Assembly: GCF_001975705.1 (NCBI RefSeq)
Contig: NZ_CP015097.1
Location: 1 to 56,541, forward strand
Reading direction: 5' to 3'
Origin: Salipiger abyssi
GTDB taxonomy: Bacteria; Pseudomonadota; Alphaproteobacteria; Rhodobacterales; Rhodobacteraceae
DNA length: 56,541 nucleotides
Of this stretch, positions 1-8,787 are shown piece after piece; within the stretch, counting starts at the first letter, position 1; each line of letters starts with the position of its first letter. A model generated the notes under the pieces. It was not told where the DNA came from. It did not search any database and saw nothing but the letters and a program-made list of their open reading frames with translations. Both the position numbers and the translations under genes were made by a program.

Positions 1-1815
1 CCTCGGCGCGACCTCGATCATATGCGTGGGCGGCGGCGCGAAATCGCGTGGACGGATCGGCGTGCGGATCTCGTCCACCGCGAGCCCGTGGCGCAGGTGG
101 CGGCGCGCCGGATCGGGCACCGGCACGGCGGACATGAGCTGCCGCGTATAAGGATGCGATGGCGTCTCGAAAACCGAACGGCGCGGCCCGATCTCGACGA
201 TCCGGCCGAGATACATCACCGCGACGCGGTGGCTGATCCGCTCCACCACCGCCATGTCGTGGCTGATGAAGAGATAGGAGAGCCCGCGCTCGCGTTGCAG
301 CGCCATCATCAGGTTGATGATCTGCGCCTTGACCGACACGTCCAGCGCCGAAACCGCCTCGTCGGCGACCACCAGCGCGGGATCGAGTGCCAGAGCGCGG
401 GCAATGGCGATGCGCTGGCGCTGTCCGCCCGAGAACTGGTGCGGAAAGCGCTGTGCCATCTCGGGTTTCAGCCCGACATCGCGCAGAAGCCCGCCCACCG
501 CCTCTTTCAGCGTGGCGCCCGAGGCGCGGCCATGCACGCGCAGCGGCTCGGCCAGAAGCTCGCCCACGCGCATGCGCGGATCGAGGCTGGCGAACGGATC
601 CTGAAACACCATCTGGAGCCGGTCGCAGAGGTCCTTGCGCGGCACCGCATCGGGGCCCACCGCGGTGAGATCGCCAAGCCGGATCTGCCCGCCGCGCACC
701 CGGTTCAGCCCCATGATCGCGCGCGCCGTGGTGCTCTTGCCCGAACCGGACTCGCCCACCAGCGAGAGCGTCTCGCCCGGGGCGATGCCAAAGGAGATAT
801 CCTCGACCGCGTGCACCCGCCCGGTCAGCCGGTTCAGCATTCCGCCATGCACGTCGAAGCGCACCGACAGATCCTCGACCCGCAGCAGCGGAGCGCCGCG
901 CGGCGCCTCGGGCGTGGCGTTCTGCGCCGCCGAGACCGGCAGGCCGGTGCGGTGGTCGATGAGCTCGAAGGGTTTCGGCAGCTCGGTGCCGTTCATCGAG
1001 CCCAGACGCGGGATCGAGGCGAGCAGCGCCTTGGTGTAGGGTTCGTGCGGGGCGGCAAAGATCTCCTCGGTGCGGCCGCTCTCGACCAGATCGCCGCGAT
1101 ACATCACCGCCGTGCGGTCCGAGATCTCGGCCACCACGCCCATGTCATGGGTGATGAACATCACCGACATGCGCTCTTCGTCCTGAAGCTGCTTGATCAG
1201 TTCGATGATCTGCGCCTGAATCGTCACGTCGAGCGCCGTGGTCGGCTCGTCGGCAATCAGGAGCTGCGGCTTGCAGGCCAGCGCCATGGCGATGGCCACG
1301 CGCTGCCGCATGCCGCCGGAAAGCTCGTGCGGGTAATCCTCCAGCCGCTTCGCCGCTGAGGGGATGCGCACCTTTTCCAGCAGTGCAATGGCCTCGGCGC
1401 GGGCGTCGCGCCGGGTCATCCCGCGCTTCATCCGCAGCGTCTCCATCAATTGGAAACCGACGGTATAGACCGGGTTCAGGCTCGCATCCTGAAAGATCAT
1501 CGCGATCTCGCGGCCCCGGAAGCTGCGCATCCGGTCGTCGGGGATCTCCAGCAGCGGCGCGCCGCAGAACTGGATATCGCCCTCGACCCGTGCGGTGCGG
1601 GGGTTGAGCAGCCCCATCACCGACATCGCCGTGACGCTCTTGCCCGAGCCGCTTTCGCCGACCACCGCCAGCGTCTCGCGCGGGCGGATATCGAAGCTGA
1701 TGTCGCGGATCACCGGGGACCAGCCGTCGGGCCCGCGAAAGGAGGTGGTGAGGCCGGTGACCGACAGGACCGGAGGGGTGGGGATCATGTGAATCGCCTG
1801 GGAGTTCTGGGACAT
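1..1815 (-). CDS. Dipeptide/oligopeptide-type ABC transporter, fused double ATP-binding protein (3' end missing)
   Basis: This is the energising subunit of a peptide-type ABC importer, with DppD-like and DppF-like halves fused in one chain. The first half has Walker A GESGSGKS at residues 53-60 and an LSGGMRQR signature. The second half has a second GESGSGKST near residue 352 and an FSGGQRQR signature. The start is ATG at 1815, overlapping the stop of the upstream permease (TAATG), so the two are translationally coupled. The reading frame stays open to base 1, giving 605 codons, so the C-terminus lies outside the window. It is the last visible gene of the operon binding protein, permease, permease, ATPase. 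The role is known from the family; the substrate is unknown. Confidence 0.93.
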   Translation of the reverse strand, partial: MSQNSQAIHMIPTPPVLSVTGLTTSFRGPDGWSPVIRDISFDIRPRETLAVVGESGSGKSVTAMSVMGLLNPRTARVEGDIQFCGAPLLEIPDDRMRSFRGREIAMIFQDASLNPVYTVGFQLMETLRMKRGMTRRDARAEAIALLEKVRIPSAAKRLEDYPHELSGGMRQRVAIAMALACKPQLLIADEPTTALDVTIQAQIIELIKQLQDEERMSVMFITHDMGVVAEISDRTAVMYRGDLVESGRTEEIFAAPHEPYTKALLASIPRLGSMNGTELPKPFELIDHRTGLPVSAAQNATPEAPRGAPLLRVEDLSVRFDVHGGMLNRLTGRVHAVEDISFGIAPGETLSLVGESGSGKSTTARAIMGLNRVRGGQIRLGDLTAVGPDAVPRKDLCDRLQMVFQDPFASLDPRMRVGELLAEPLRVHGRASGATLKEAVGGLLRDVGLKPEMAQRFPHQFSGGQRQRIAIARALALDPALVVADEAVSALDVSVKAQIINLMMALQRERGLSYLFISHDMAVVERISHRVAVMYLGRIVEIGPRRSVFETPSHPYTRQLMSAVPVPDPARRHLRHGLAVDEIRTPIRPRDFAPPPTHMIEVAPR

Positions 1816-2735
1816 TACGTGTCCTTCCTCGGGTTCAGCACGTCGCGCAGCCGGTCGCCGACAAGGTTGATCGCGACGATGGTGACGAGCAGGGCGATGC
1901 CGGGGAAAAAGCTCATCCAGTACATGCCCGAGAACATGTATTGATAGCCGTTCGAGATCAGCAGCCCGAGGCTCGGCTCGGTGATCGGCACGCCAACGCC
2001 CAGGAAGGAGAGGGTGGCTTCGAGAGAGATGGCCCGCGCCACCTGCACCGTCGCGATGACGATCAGCGGCGGAATGCAGTTGGGCAGCAGATGGCGGAAC
2101 ATGATCTGCCAGGCCGGCACGCCGAGGATGGCGCTGGCCTCGATATATTCCTTGCGGCTCTCCACCAGCCCGACACCGCGCGCGGTGCGGGCAAAGGTCG
2201 CCCATTCAACCAGCACCAGCGCGAGGATCACGTTGCCGATCCCCTTGCCGAGCAGCGCCAGGATCATCAGCGCCATGAGGATGGTCGGGAAGGAGAGTTG
2301 CAGATCGACGATGCGCATGATCGCCGCTTCGACCCGGCCGCCGCGATAGGCGGCGAAGAGCCCCAGCGTTGCGCCGATCAGCGCCGCGCTGGTGGCCGAG
2401 ATGACCCCGACCCCGAGCGAGATCCGCAGCCCGTAGAGGATCGCGGAGAAAAGATCGCGGCCCTGATCGTCGGTGCCCAGCCGGTAGGTATAGCCATGCG
2501 CCATGGAGGTCTCGCCCGGCGGCAGCTGCCCGTCGAGAATGTCGAGCTGCAACAGGTCGTAGGGGTTCTGTGGTGTCAGCAGCGGCGCAAAGATCGCGGC
2601 GAGCGCGATCAGCGCCAGCAGCACGAAACCGATCACCCCGATGGGCGAGCGCGCATAAGCGCGCAGGAAATCGCGGAACGGGTGGGCGTCGTCGGTGCTG
2701 TCGGAGGCGAAGGGATCGGCGATATCGGTCGGCAT
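1815..2735 (-). CDS. Peptide-type ABC transporter permease, DppC/OppC family
   Basis: This is an inner-membrane permease of 306 residues, the usual DppC length. A cytoplasmic N-terminal tail is followed by a first membrane segment near residues 31-54 and the typical LGTDDQGRDLF motif before the transport domain. The EAA loop that contacts the ATPase is around residues 196-219 (EYIEASAILGVP). Its ATG shares one base with the TGA of the upstream permease, and its TAA overlaps the ATPase start, so the operon is tightly coupled. Family placement is firm; the transported solute cannot be told from the permease. Confidence 0.94.
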   Translation of the reverse strand: MPTDIADPFASDSTDDAHPFRDFLRAYARSPIGVIGFVLLALIALAAIFAPLLTPQNPYDLLQLDILDGQLPPGETSMAHGYTYRLGTDDQGRDLFSAILYGLRISLGVGVISATSAALIGATLGLFAAYRGGRVEAAIMRIVDLQLSFPTILMALMILALLGKGIGNVILALVLVEWATFARTARGVGLVESRKEYIEASAILGVPAWQIMFRHLLPNCIPPLIVIATVQVARAISLEATLSFLGVGVPITEPSLGLLISNGYQYMFSGMYWMSFFPGIALLVTIVAINLVGDRLRDVLNPRKDT

Positions 2736-3715
2736 CAGCTGGCCCTCGCGGTTGCGAACCGGACGCGCGGGTCCAGCAGGGTGTAGAGGATATCGACCAG
2801 CAGATTGATCGAGACGAAGAGCAGCACGATGATCATCAGGTAGGCGACGATGATCGGCCGGTCGAGATTGTTGATCGAGTCGATGATCAGCTTACCCATG
2901 CCGGGCCAGGCAAAGATCGTCTCGGTCACCACGGAAAAGGCGATGACGGAACCGAATTCCAGCCCGACCACCGTGACCACCGGGATCATGACGTTCTTGA
3001 GCACATGCACCACCACGACCCGCCGCGGGCTCAGCCCCTTGGCATGGGCGAGGCGCACGTAATCCTGCGGCAGCACTTCGGCGACACCGGCGCGGGTCAG
3101 CCGCAGGATCAGCGAGGCCTTGAACAGCGCCAGGTTCAGCGCCGGCAGGAACATGTGGGTGAGCCCGTCGAGCGTCAGGAACGACCACTGCGCGCCGAGG
3201 AAGGTGGCGGTCTCGCCGCGCCCGCTGGAGGGCAGCCAGCCGAGATTGACCGAAAACACGAGGATGAACATCATCCCCACCCAGAAGGTCGGCAGCGAAA
3301 AGCCCAGGATGCTGCCCGTCATGATCAGCCGCGACAGCGGCGAATAGGGCCGCAGCCCGGCATAGAGCCCGAGCGGAATGCCGATCAGGATCGACAGCAG
3401 TGTCGCCATGACGGCCAGTTCGAACGTGGCCGGAAAGCGCTGCATGATCACCTTGAGCGCGGGCTCGTTGAAGATGTAGCTGGTGCCCAGATCCAGATGC
3501 AGCAGCCCCTGGAGGAAGCGCAGGTACTGGGTCCATACCGGTTGATCGAGGCCGAACTCGACAATGAGCCGGTCGCGCTCCGCCTGCGTGGCCTGCGGCG
3601 AGATCAGCAGGTCGATCGGGTTGCCGATCAGGTTCATGCCGATGAACACGATCACCGTCATGCAGGCCATGACAAAGATGGCCTGGGCGATCCGCTTGAG
3701 AATGGATGCGAGCAT
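2735..3715 (-). CDS. Peptide-type ABC transporter permease, DppB/OppB family
   Basis: This is a 326-residue inner-membrane permease with an N-terminal membrane helix, a periplasmic segment and a transport domain. The EAA loop includes DYVRLAHAKGLSPRRV. It pairs with the DppC-type permease encoded next, with a TGATG stop-start overlap. A perfect hairpin lies in the gap between this gene and the upstream binding-protein gene, which may give more binding protein than permease. Substrate unknown. Confidence 0.94.
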   Translation of the reverse strand: MLASILKRIAQAIFVMACMTVIVFIGMNLIGNPIDLLISPQATQAERDRLIVEFGLDQPVWTQYLRFLQGLLHLDLGTSYIFNEPALKVIMQRFPATFELAVMATLLSILIGIPLGLYAGLRPYSPLSRLIMTGSILGFSLPTFWVGMMFILVFSVNLGWLPSSGRGETATFLGAQWSFLTLDGLTHMFLPALNLALFKASLILRLTRAGVAEVLPQDYVRLAHAKGLSPRRVVVVHVLKNVMIPVVTVVGLEFGSVIAFSVVTETIFAWPGMGKLIIDSINNLDRPIIVAYLMIIVLLFVSINLLVDILYTLLDPRVRFATARAS

Positions 3716-3737
3716 GTCTGGGCTCCGGAAGGGGTGC

Positions 3738-3764
3738 GCATGGCCGGGATGGTCCCGGCCATGC
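3738..3764 (-). terminator. Intercistronic hairpin between binding protein and permease
   Basis: A perfect 12-bp stem (GCATGGCCGGGA with TCCCGGCCATGC) encloses a 3-nt loop and sits in the gap between the binding-protein and permease genes. No T-run follows, so it is more likely an RNA-stabilising or attenuating hairpin than a full terminator. Such elements often raise binding-protein levels over membrane subunits; that role is inferred here. Confidence 0.6.
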
Positions 3765-3776
3765 CGTGTTGACAGA

Positions 3777-5393
3777 TCAGCTGGCGGCGGCGTGGAAATC
3801 CATCGCCAGCGTGCGCTCGTCCGAGCGCCCGTCGAAGTCGATGCCGTCGGTCATGCCCCAGACGCTGATCGGGTAGTAAAGCGGCACGACGGCGATATCG
3901 GCCATCGCCTCGGCGCAGCATTCGCGGAAGATCGCCAGGCGCGCGTCGTCGTCGACCGTCGCCATGCCTTCCTCGATCTTGGCGTCGAGCGCCGGGTTCG
4001 AATAGCGGCCCCGGTTGTTCGAGCCGAAGCCGGTCGATTTGTCATAGGTGTGGATGAGGTTGCGCAGCGCCGCCGAGACCTCGCCCGTCGCGGCGCCATA
4101 GCCCACGAGGAAGAAGCTGAATTCCGGCACGCCGCCCTCGCCGCCGGTGGAGGCGCGCTTGTAGAAGATATTGGCAGGCATCGCGTCCACCTCGATCTCG
4201 ATGCCGATGCGGGCCAGCATCTGCGCCGCCGCCTGCATCACCGATGCGTCGCGGATAAAGCGGTCGTTGGGGCCGTGCAGCGTGACCTTGAACCCGTCGG
4301 GATAGCCGGCCTCGGCCAGCATGTCCTTGGCCTTTGCCGTGTCGGCATCGCGCAGGGGGATGTCGGGGTTGTGGCCAAAGATCCCCGCCGGCACCAGCTG
4401 CTCGGCCGGGGCGCCGTTGCCCGACAGGATCCGCGCCGCGATGGCCTTCTTGTCGATGGCCAGGTCGAAGGCGTCGCGCACCATCTGGTTCTTGAACGGG
4501 TTGGGGATCTCGCTGCCGTCCTTGGCGGTGACATAGGGCGAGACGTCGCGGTCGTGATCGAAGAACAGGAAGATCATCCGGTTCGCGGTGCCGCGGCCGA
4601 GCGAAATGCCCTCGGCCTCTTCGAGATGGTCCACATCCGAGGGCGGCACGGTGTCGATCACGTTCACACCGCCCGATTGCAGCGCCGCGACGCGCGAGCC
4701 GCCGGTCGGGATCGGGCGCAGGACAACGCGGGCCCAGTCGGGTTTTTCGCCCCAGTAATCGTCATTGCGTTCGAGCTCGATCACCTCGCCCGGCACGTAG
4801 TTGACGAATTTGAACGGGCCGGAGCCGATGGCGGCGGCGCCGGAATTGTAATCCTCGGGCAGCGCGGTCTCGCCGATCTTCTTGGAAATGATCGCGGTGG
4901 TCGACAGCTCGCGCGGAACGATGGGGTTGGGATGCTCGGTGATCACCCGCAGCGTGCGGTCGTCGACCTTTTCAAAGCTCTTGCCGCCGAGATAGGCGCG
5001 CAGGTTGAAGATCGCGCCGGGCACGTTCTGGGCGCGCTCGTAGCTGAAAATCAGATCTTCGACGGTGACCGGGTCGCCGTTGTGGAAGGTGGCGCCTTCG
5101 CGCAGGGTGAATTCCCAGGTCAGGTCATCGACATTGCGCCAGCTTTCGGCGAGGCCCGGCACCTCGGACTGGGTCATGTCGAGATGCACGATGCGGTCAA
5201 AGAGATGCTGCGAGACCGAGCTGTTCGCGGTGCGGATATGCCAGTGCGGGTCCATCGAGGAGCTTTCGCTGGACATGCCGATGGTCAGCGTGCCGTCGGG
5301 CGAGAGCGCATAGCTCGGGCTGGCGGGGATGAAGGTGCCGGGAATGAAGAGAAGGCCGAGCCCTCCCAGGAATGTGCGTCTGTCGAGGTCCAT
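3777..5393 (-). CDS. Peptide-type ABC transporter substrate-binding protein (SBP family 5)
   Basis: This is a periplasmic binding protein of the DppA/OppA type, 538 residues from the chosen start. The N-terminus (MDLDRRTFLGGLG) has a twin-arginine motif and a hydrophobic stretch, so Tat export is likely. The mature part has the family pattern SSSMDPHWHI, LTWEFTLREGATFHNGDPVT and later YYPISVWG near the C-terminus. A longer reading to 5459 exists but would place 22 polar residues ahead of the signal. It is first in the transporter operon. The ligand is not evident; SBP family 5 also binds opines, nickel chelates and sugars. Confidence 0.92.
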   Translation of the reverse strand: MDLDRRTFLGGLGLLFIPGTFIPASPSYALSPDGTLTIGMSSESSSMDPHWHIRTANSSVSQHLFDRIVHLDMTQSEVPGLAESWRNVDDLTWEFTLREGATFHNGDPVTVEDLIFSYERAQNVPGAIFNLRAYLGGKSFEKVDDRTLRVITEHPNPIVPRELSTTAIISKKIGETALPEDYNSGAAAIGSGPFKFVNYVPGEVIELERNDDYWGEKPDWARVVLRPIPTGGSRVAALQSGGVNVIDTVPPSDVDHLEEAEGISLGRGTANRMIFLFFDHDRDVSPYVTAKDGSEIPNPFKNQMVRDAFDLAIDKKAIAARILSGNGAPAEQLVPAGIFGHNPDIPLRDADTAKAKDMLAEAGYPDGFKVTLHGPNDRFIRDASVMQAAAQMLARIGIEIEVDAMPANIFYKRASTGGEGGVPEFSFFLVGYGAATGEVSAALRNLIHTYDKSTGFGSNNRGRYSNPALDAKIEEGMATVDDDARLAIFRECCAEAMADIAVVPLYYPISVWGMTDGIDFDGRSDERTLAMDFHAAAS

Positions 5394-5715
5394 GTTGGGT
5401 TCCCTGTCGTCTATCATGTTGCAGGTGCGGCAGCCGGTTTTCCGATCTTGCTTTGGCATATCTCAGATCGTGTATGTCTTAGTATGCAAGTGTTTTTTTA
5501 TGTATTGATTTACAGGGGTGTGTTCGTGGATCCGCGTGTCCGGCTGGAAACCCTTCATTAAGCTTTTGAAAAATTTGGGAGAATTTTTCCTGCGCCGACG
5601 GGTCGGGCATGAAAAAGCCGCTTGCGGGGCGGTCCCTGCAAGCGGCGCGCGAGAGTGATTTTTGGGCGGTAAAGGGTGACCCGCTCAATCGGTGGGCGGC
5701 CGGAGAAGCCTGGAG
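5394..5715. other. Intergenic promoter region upstream of the peptide transporter operon
   Basis: This 322-bp gap has no gene. It holds the terminator of the upstream GntR gene (5612-5646) and an AT-rich stretch around 5455-5580 that probably contains the transporter promoter. The element AGTATGCAAGTGT at 5481-5493 matches, at 11 of 13 positions, a sequence at 7068-7080 in the GST/AbrB divergent promoter, so it may be an operator of the adjacent regulator. Confidence 0.5.
5612..5646 (-). terminator. Rho-independent terminator after the GntR gene
   Basis: On the minus strand, a 9-bp stem (GCCGCTTGC with GCAAGCGGC) is followed directly by five T residues. It lies about 70 bp past the stop of the GntR gene and ends the GST-GntR transcript before the transporter promoter. 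Confidence 0.8.
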
Positions 5716-6369
5716 TCAGGCTTCCTGGCGCAGCATGACCAGCATCCGGTGCTGCTGGGAGGCGCGCACATGGTCGCGAATCGCCAGTTCGGCGGCGGCC
5801 CCGTCGCGCTGCATCAGCGCCTCGACGATCTGTTTGTGCTGCTCATGCGCGGCGCGCGCGCGGTTGCCCTCTTCCAGAAGGCTCGGCAGGAGCGACATGG
5901 TCACAGACATCTGTTCGATCGCCGTGAGCAGGTAGCGGTTATGCGCTGCGAGAGCCAAAAGATAGTGGAATTGTCTGTTTATTTCCGAGAGCTTGGGCTG
6001 GTCGTCCAGTGCCGCCGCTTCCGAGTCGATGAGGTCTTTCAGGGTCGCCAGCTCGGTGTCGCTGCCACTCAGCGCGGTCAGCCGTCCGGCGGCGCCCTCG
6101 AGGATCTCGCGCATCGTGTAAAGCTCGACGATCTGCTGATGGCTGAGGCTGGTCACGATCAGCCCGCGCCGGGGCACATTGGTCAGCAGGCCCTCGGCCT
6201 CCAGCCGCGCGATGGCCTCGCGGATCGGGGTGCGGGACACGCCGAACTGCTCGGCCAGCGCCACCTCGGTGATGCGTTCTCCGATCTTGAGCTTGCCGCT
6301 CTGGATGGCGTTGCGTACCTGTTCATAGGCCGAGAAGCTCACATCGCGGGTCTTGCTGATCTCTTTCAC
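5716..6369 (-). CDS. GntR-family transcriptional regulator, FCD (FadR) subfamily
   Basis: This is a DNA-binding repressor-type protein of about 217 residues. The N-terminal winged helix (SAYEQVRNAIQSGKLKIGERI, then VSRTPIREAIARLEAEGLL) is followed by an all-helical FCD effector domain with the usual histidines (FHYLL; IRDHV). I chose GTG at 6369 because AAAGGG lies a good distance upstream; an in-frame GTG at 6402 has no ribosome site. It sits 80 bp or less after the GST gene and next to the peptide-transporter promoter, so it probably controls one or both. The effector is unknown, though FCD domains usually bind small carboxylic acids. Confidence 0.9.
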   Translation of the reverse strand: MKEISKTRDVSFSAYEQVRNAIQSGKLKIGERITEVALAEQFGVSRTPIREAIARLEAEGLLTNVPRRGLIVTSLSHQQIVELYTMREILEGAAGRLTALSGSDTELATLKDLIDSEAAALDDQPKLSEINRQFHYLLALAAHNRYLLTAIEQMSVTMSLLPSLLEEGNRARAAHEQHKQIVEALMQRDGAAAELAIRDHVRASQQHRMLVMLRQEA

Positions 6370-6449
6370 GAAGCGCGCCCTTTCAAAACAATCATGGATC
6401 ACCGAGATACCGATGCTTTTTAGGGTATCCCGACTGCAAGCGCCACCTT

Positions 6450-7037
6450 CTAGCTGAGTGGCCCTTCGATATGCGTGCGATAGCCGGGCAGGTTGCGCAG
6501 GCGCTGGTGATAGGCGCTGAGGCGGGGCAGGGTGGGCCGCGCGTCCGCGATCAGGAACCAGCGATGCACCGCCGGGGCCAGCGACATATCCGCCAGCGTC
6601 AGCTCGGGGCCGGTGATAAAGGCGTGCTCGGCGAGATTCTCCTCAAGCGATTGAAACGCCTTGATAACGGCGGGAAGATGCGCCGCCTTGTCGGCCTCTG
6701 GCGCCTTGCGATACCGGCCCAGGGGCGGCACAAGCGCGGTTGCGCCCCAGTCCATCCAGGCATCGGCAGCCGCCCGCAGCAGCGGCGCCTCGGGCCAGAG
6801 CGGGCCGGGATGCGTGCCGCCCAGAAACCGCAGGATCGCGTGCGATTCCCAGACCGCGCCACCGGCCAGTTCGAGGCAGGGCACCTTGCCATGGGGATGA
6901 AGGGTGCGATAGGCGGGCGTGTCGGTGCCACCGAAACGGCCCCCGGTCTCGCGCAAATCGTACTCCAGCCCCATTTCTGCAAGCGCCCAGAAGACCTTTG
7001 CCGAGTTGGACGAGTTTCTGCGGCCATACAGGATCAT
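6450..7037 (-). CDS. Glutathione S-transferase family protein
   Basis: This is a 195-residue cytoplasmic protein with the two-domain GST layout. A thioredoxin-like N-terminus (MILYGRRNSSNSAKVFWALAE, then GKVPCLEL and the WESHAILRFL segment typical of the glutathione site) precedes an all-helical C-terminus with an LTLADMSLAPAV helix cap motif. GGAG lies 7 nt before the ATG. It precedes the GntR gene and diverges from the AbrB-type membrane gene. A specific substrate or reaction cannot be assigned; thiol conjugation or reduction is likely. Confidence 0.9.
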   Translation of the reverse strand: MILYGRRNSSNSAKVFWALAEMGLEYDLRETGGRFGGTDTPAYRTLHPHGKVPCLELAGGAVWESHAILRFLGGTHPGPLWPEAPLLRAAADAWMDWGATALVPPLGRYRKAPEADKAAHLPAVIKAFQSLEENLAEHAFITGPELTLADMSLAPAVHRWFLIADARPTLPRLSAYHQRLRNLPGYRTHIEGPLS

Positions 7038-7067
7038 TTCGTTTCTCCAGATTCAAGTGGACACAAG

Positions 7068-7080
7068 AGTATGCTAATGT
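7068..7080. promoter_or_regulatory. Possible operator in the GST / AbrB divergent promoter
   Basis: AGTATGCTAATGT matches the element at 5481-5493 upstream of the peptide transporter at 11 of 13 positions. Both sites flank the GntR/FCD gene at 5716-6369, so they may be its binding sites. Only two copies were seen, so this is tentative. Confidence 0.3.
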
Positions 7081-7116
7081 ATTTTCCATTCAGTGAAAGA
7101 TGTTTTCGGAGACACC

Positions 7117-8205
7117 ATGCCCGAACCCGCCCCTGACCCCCGCAGCCCGCAATCGCGTTTCGCCGGCGCGCCACAGGCGCTGGCCCGCTTTGCGGTCACC
7201 GCCGGTGTCGCCGTGCTTGGCGGTTATCTCTTCAGCCTCGCCGATGTGCCGCTGGCCTGGATGATCGGCGCGCTGGTGTGCTCTGCGGTGCTGTCCTGGG
7301 TCTTTCCCGTGGCCATGCCCAAGCGCGCGCGCTCCTATGCGCTGATCGTGCTGGGCGCGAGCTTTGGCACCGGCATTACCCCCGATGTGATCGCCCAGGT
7401 TGCCGCGCGCCTGCCCTGGATGGTGCTGGCGAGCCTGATCACGCTGATTGCCGGTGTCCTCCTGACCCGTCCGATGGCGGCGATGGGCCGGCTCGATCCC
7501 AAGACCGCGTTTTTCTGCGCGGTGCCCGGCGGCGTGACGGTGATGCCGGTGCTGGCGGAGGCGGCGGGCGCCGACACCCGCCCGGTGACCCTGTCACAGA
7601 CCGTGCGCATGGTGCTGGTCGTGCTGCTGGTGCCCTCGGCGGTGATCGCGCTGGGGCATGGCGCCGAGGCCGAGATCTTTCACGCCACCGCGCTGCCCAT
7701 CCGGCCGCTGGCGTTGGCGCTCTTCCTCGCGGCGGCCTTTGCGGCGGCCTATCTGATGAAGCTCACGGGCACCGCCAATCCCTGGATCCTCGGCCCGCTG
7801 CTGCTGTCGATCGTCGTGACCTCGACCAGCGGAGCGCCGAGCGGCTTTCCGCCCTGGCTGATCAACCTCGCGCAGGTGGCGATGGGGGCGGGGCTCGGGA
7901 TCAAGCTCAACCGGACATTCGTGCTGGGGGCCACCCGCCTGCTGGTGGTTTCCGCCGCCTCGACGCTGGTGCTGGGCGTCGGCCTGGCGGCGATGTCGGC
8001 GGTTCTGGCGCGGTTCTCGGGCCTGTCGCTCAATGCCGTTCTGCTCGGTATGGCGCCAGGGGGGACGCCGGAGATGGTGGTGACCGCCGCGGCGCTGAAT
8101 GTCGCGGTGCCGATGGTACTGGGCTTTCATCTGGTGCGGATGCTGGCGAGCAACCTGCTCATCGCGCCGATATGGCGTGTGATAAAGCGCCGGATCGCCG
8201 CTTAG
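7117..8205 (+). CDS. AbrB-type (AbrB duplication family) integral membrane protein
   Basis: This is a 362-residue protein made almost wholly of hydrophobic helices, with two similar halves of the Gram-negative AbrB-duplication family. An example of the repeated type is PLAWMIGALVCSAVLSW in the first half and NPWILGPLLLSIVVTS in the second. Despite the AbrB label in databases, it is a membrane protein and not a transcription factor. Its function is unproven, and transport is likely. The ATG at 7117 has GGAG 5 nt upstream and is preferred over the ATG at 7093. It is transcribed away from GST-GntR. Confidence 0.88.
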   Translation: MPEPAPDPRSPQSRFAGAPQALARFAVTAGVAVLGGYLFSLADVPLAWMIGALVCSAVLSWVFPVAMPKRARSYALIVLGASFGTGITPDVIAQVAARLPWMVLASLITLIAGVLLTRPMAAMGRLDPKTAFFCAVPGGVTVMPVLAEAAGADTRPVTLSQTVRMVLVVLLVPSAVIALGHGAEAEIFHATALPIRPLALALFLAAAFAAAYLMKLTGTANPWILGPLLLSIVVTSTSGAPSGFPPWLINLAQVAMGAGLGIKLNRTFVLGATRLLVVSAASTLVLGVGLAAMSAVLARFSGLSLNAVLLGMAPGGTPEMVVTAAALNVAVPMVLGFHLVRMLASNLLIAPIWRVIKRRIAA

Positions 8206-8277
8206 CGCACACCAGTGTCGCACCGGCCACGCGTGTGCTCTCGTCATCTGTGATGGGAGGTCGTGACCGGGGCCGTG

Positions 8278-8787
8278 TCAGGCGAGTTGCCGGTACTTGC
8301 CCTGCGAATAGACCAGCGGATCGCCGGCATAGGCGCTGCGCCCGTCGATCACCCGCCCGATCAGGATATGATGGCTGCCGAAGGTGGTAACCTCGACCAG
8401 CTCGCATTCGAACGTGGCGACCGCATCGCGCAGCACGGGCATGCCGTTTTCACTTTGCGCCCAGCCGTCGCCAAACCGCGCATCGCCCTGCTGGCCGGTG
8501 CGGCCGGCAAAGATATCGGCGATGTCGTCCTGACCGTCGCCGAGGTAATTGGCGCTGAACCTGCCGTTTTCCCGGATGGCGGTCAGCGCCGAGGAGCGGG
8601 CGTTGAGGCAGACCAGAAGCGAGGGCGGCGCATCGGACAGCGAGCAGATCGCCGTCACCGTGCAGCCCGCGCGGCCGGTTCCGCTGCCGGTCGCGACCAC
8701 GACGACAGAGGCGGCGGGGGCGCGCATCACCTCGCGGAAAGCTTCGGCCGCGAGCTGGGGCGCGGCGCTGCCGGTCTGCGGGGTCAT
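8278..8787 (-). CDS. Flavin reductase family protein (HpaC/ActVB type)
   Basis: This is a 169-residue NAD(P)H:flavin oxidoreductase-like protein. The family signature is clear: GCTVTAICSLSDAPPSLLVC, then SALTAIRENGRFSANYL, and near the end HHILIGRV. Such proteins supply reduced FMN or FAD to a partner oxygenase. The ATG at 8787 has a strong AAGGAG site and overlaps the stop of the upstream GntR gene (ATGA). It is the last gene of the operon that begins with an acyl-CoA-dehydrogenase-like flavoenzyme at 13442-14695. The likely job is reductase of a two-component flavin monooxygenase; this pairing is inferred. Confidence 0.9.
   Translation of the reverse strand: MTPQTGSAAPQLAAEAFREVMRAPAASVVVVATGSGTGRAGCTVTAICSLSDAPPSLLVCLNARSSALTAIRENGRFSANYLGDGQDDIADIFAGRTGQQGDARFGDGWAQSENGMPVLRDAVATFECELVEVTTFGSHHILIGRVIDGRSAYAGDPLVYSQGKYRQLA

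Noticed and set aside
22..1359. Plus-strand open frame at the left edge
   Set aside because: It is the complement of the double ATPase gene, which has two Walker A and two signature motifs on the minus strand.
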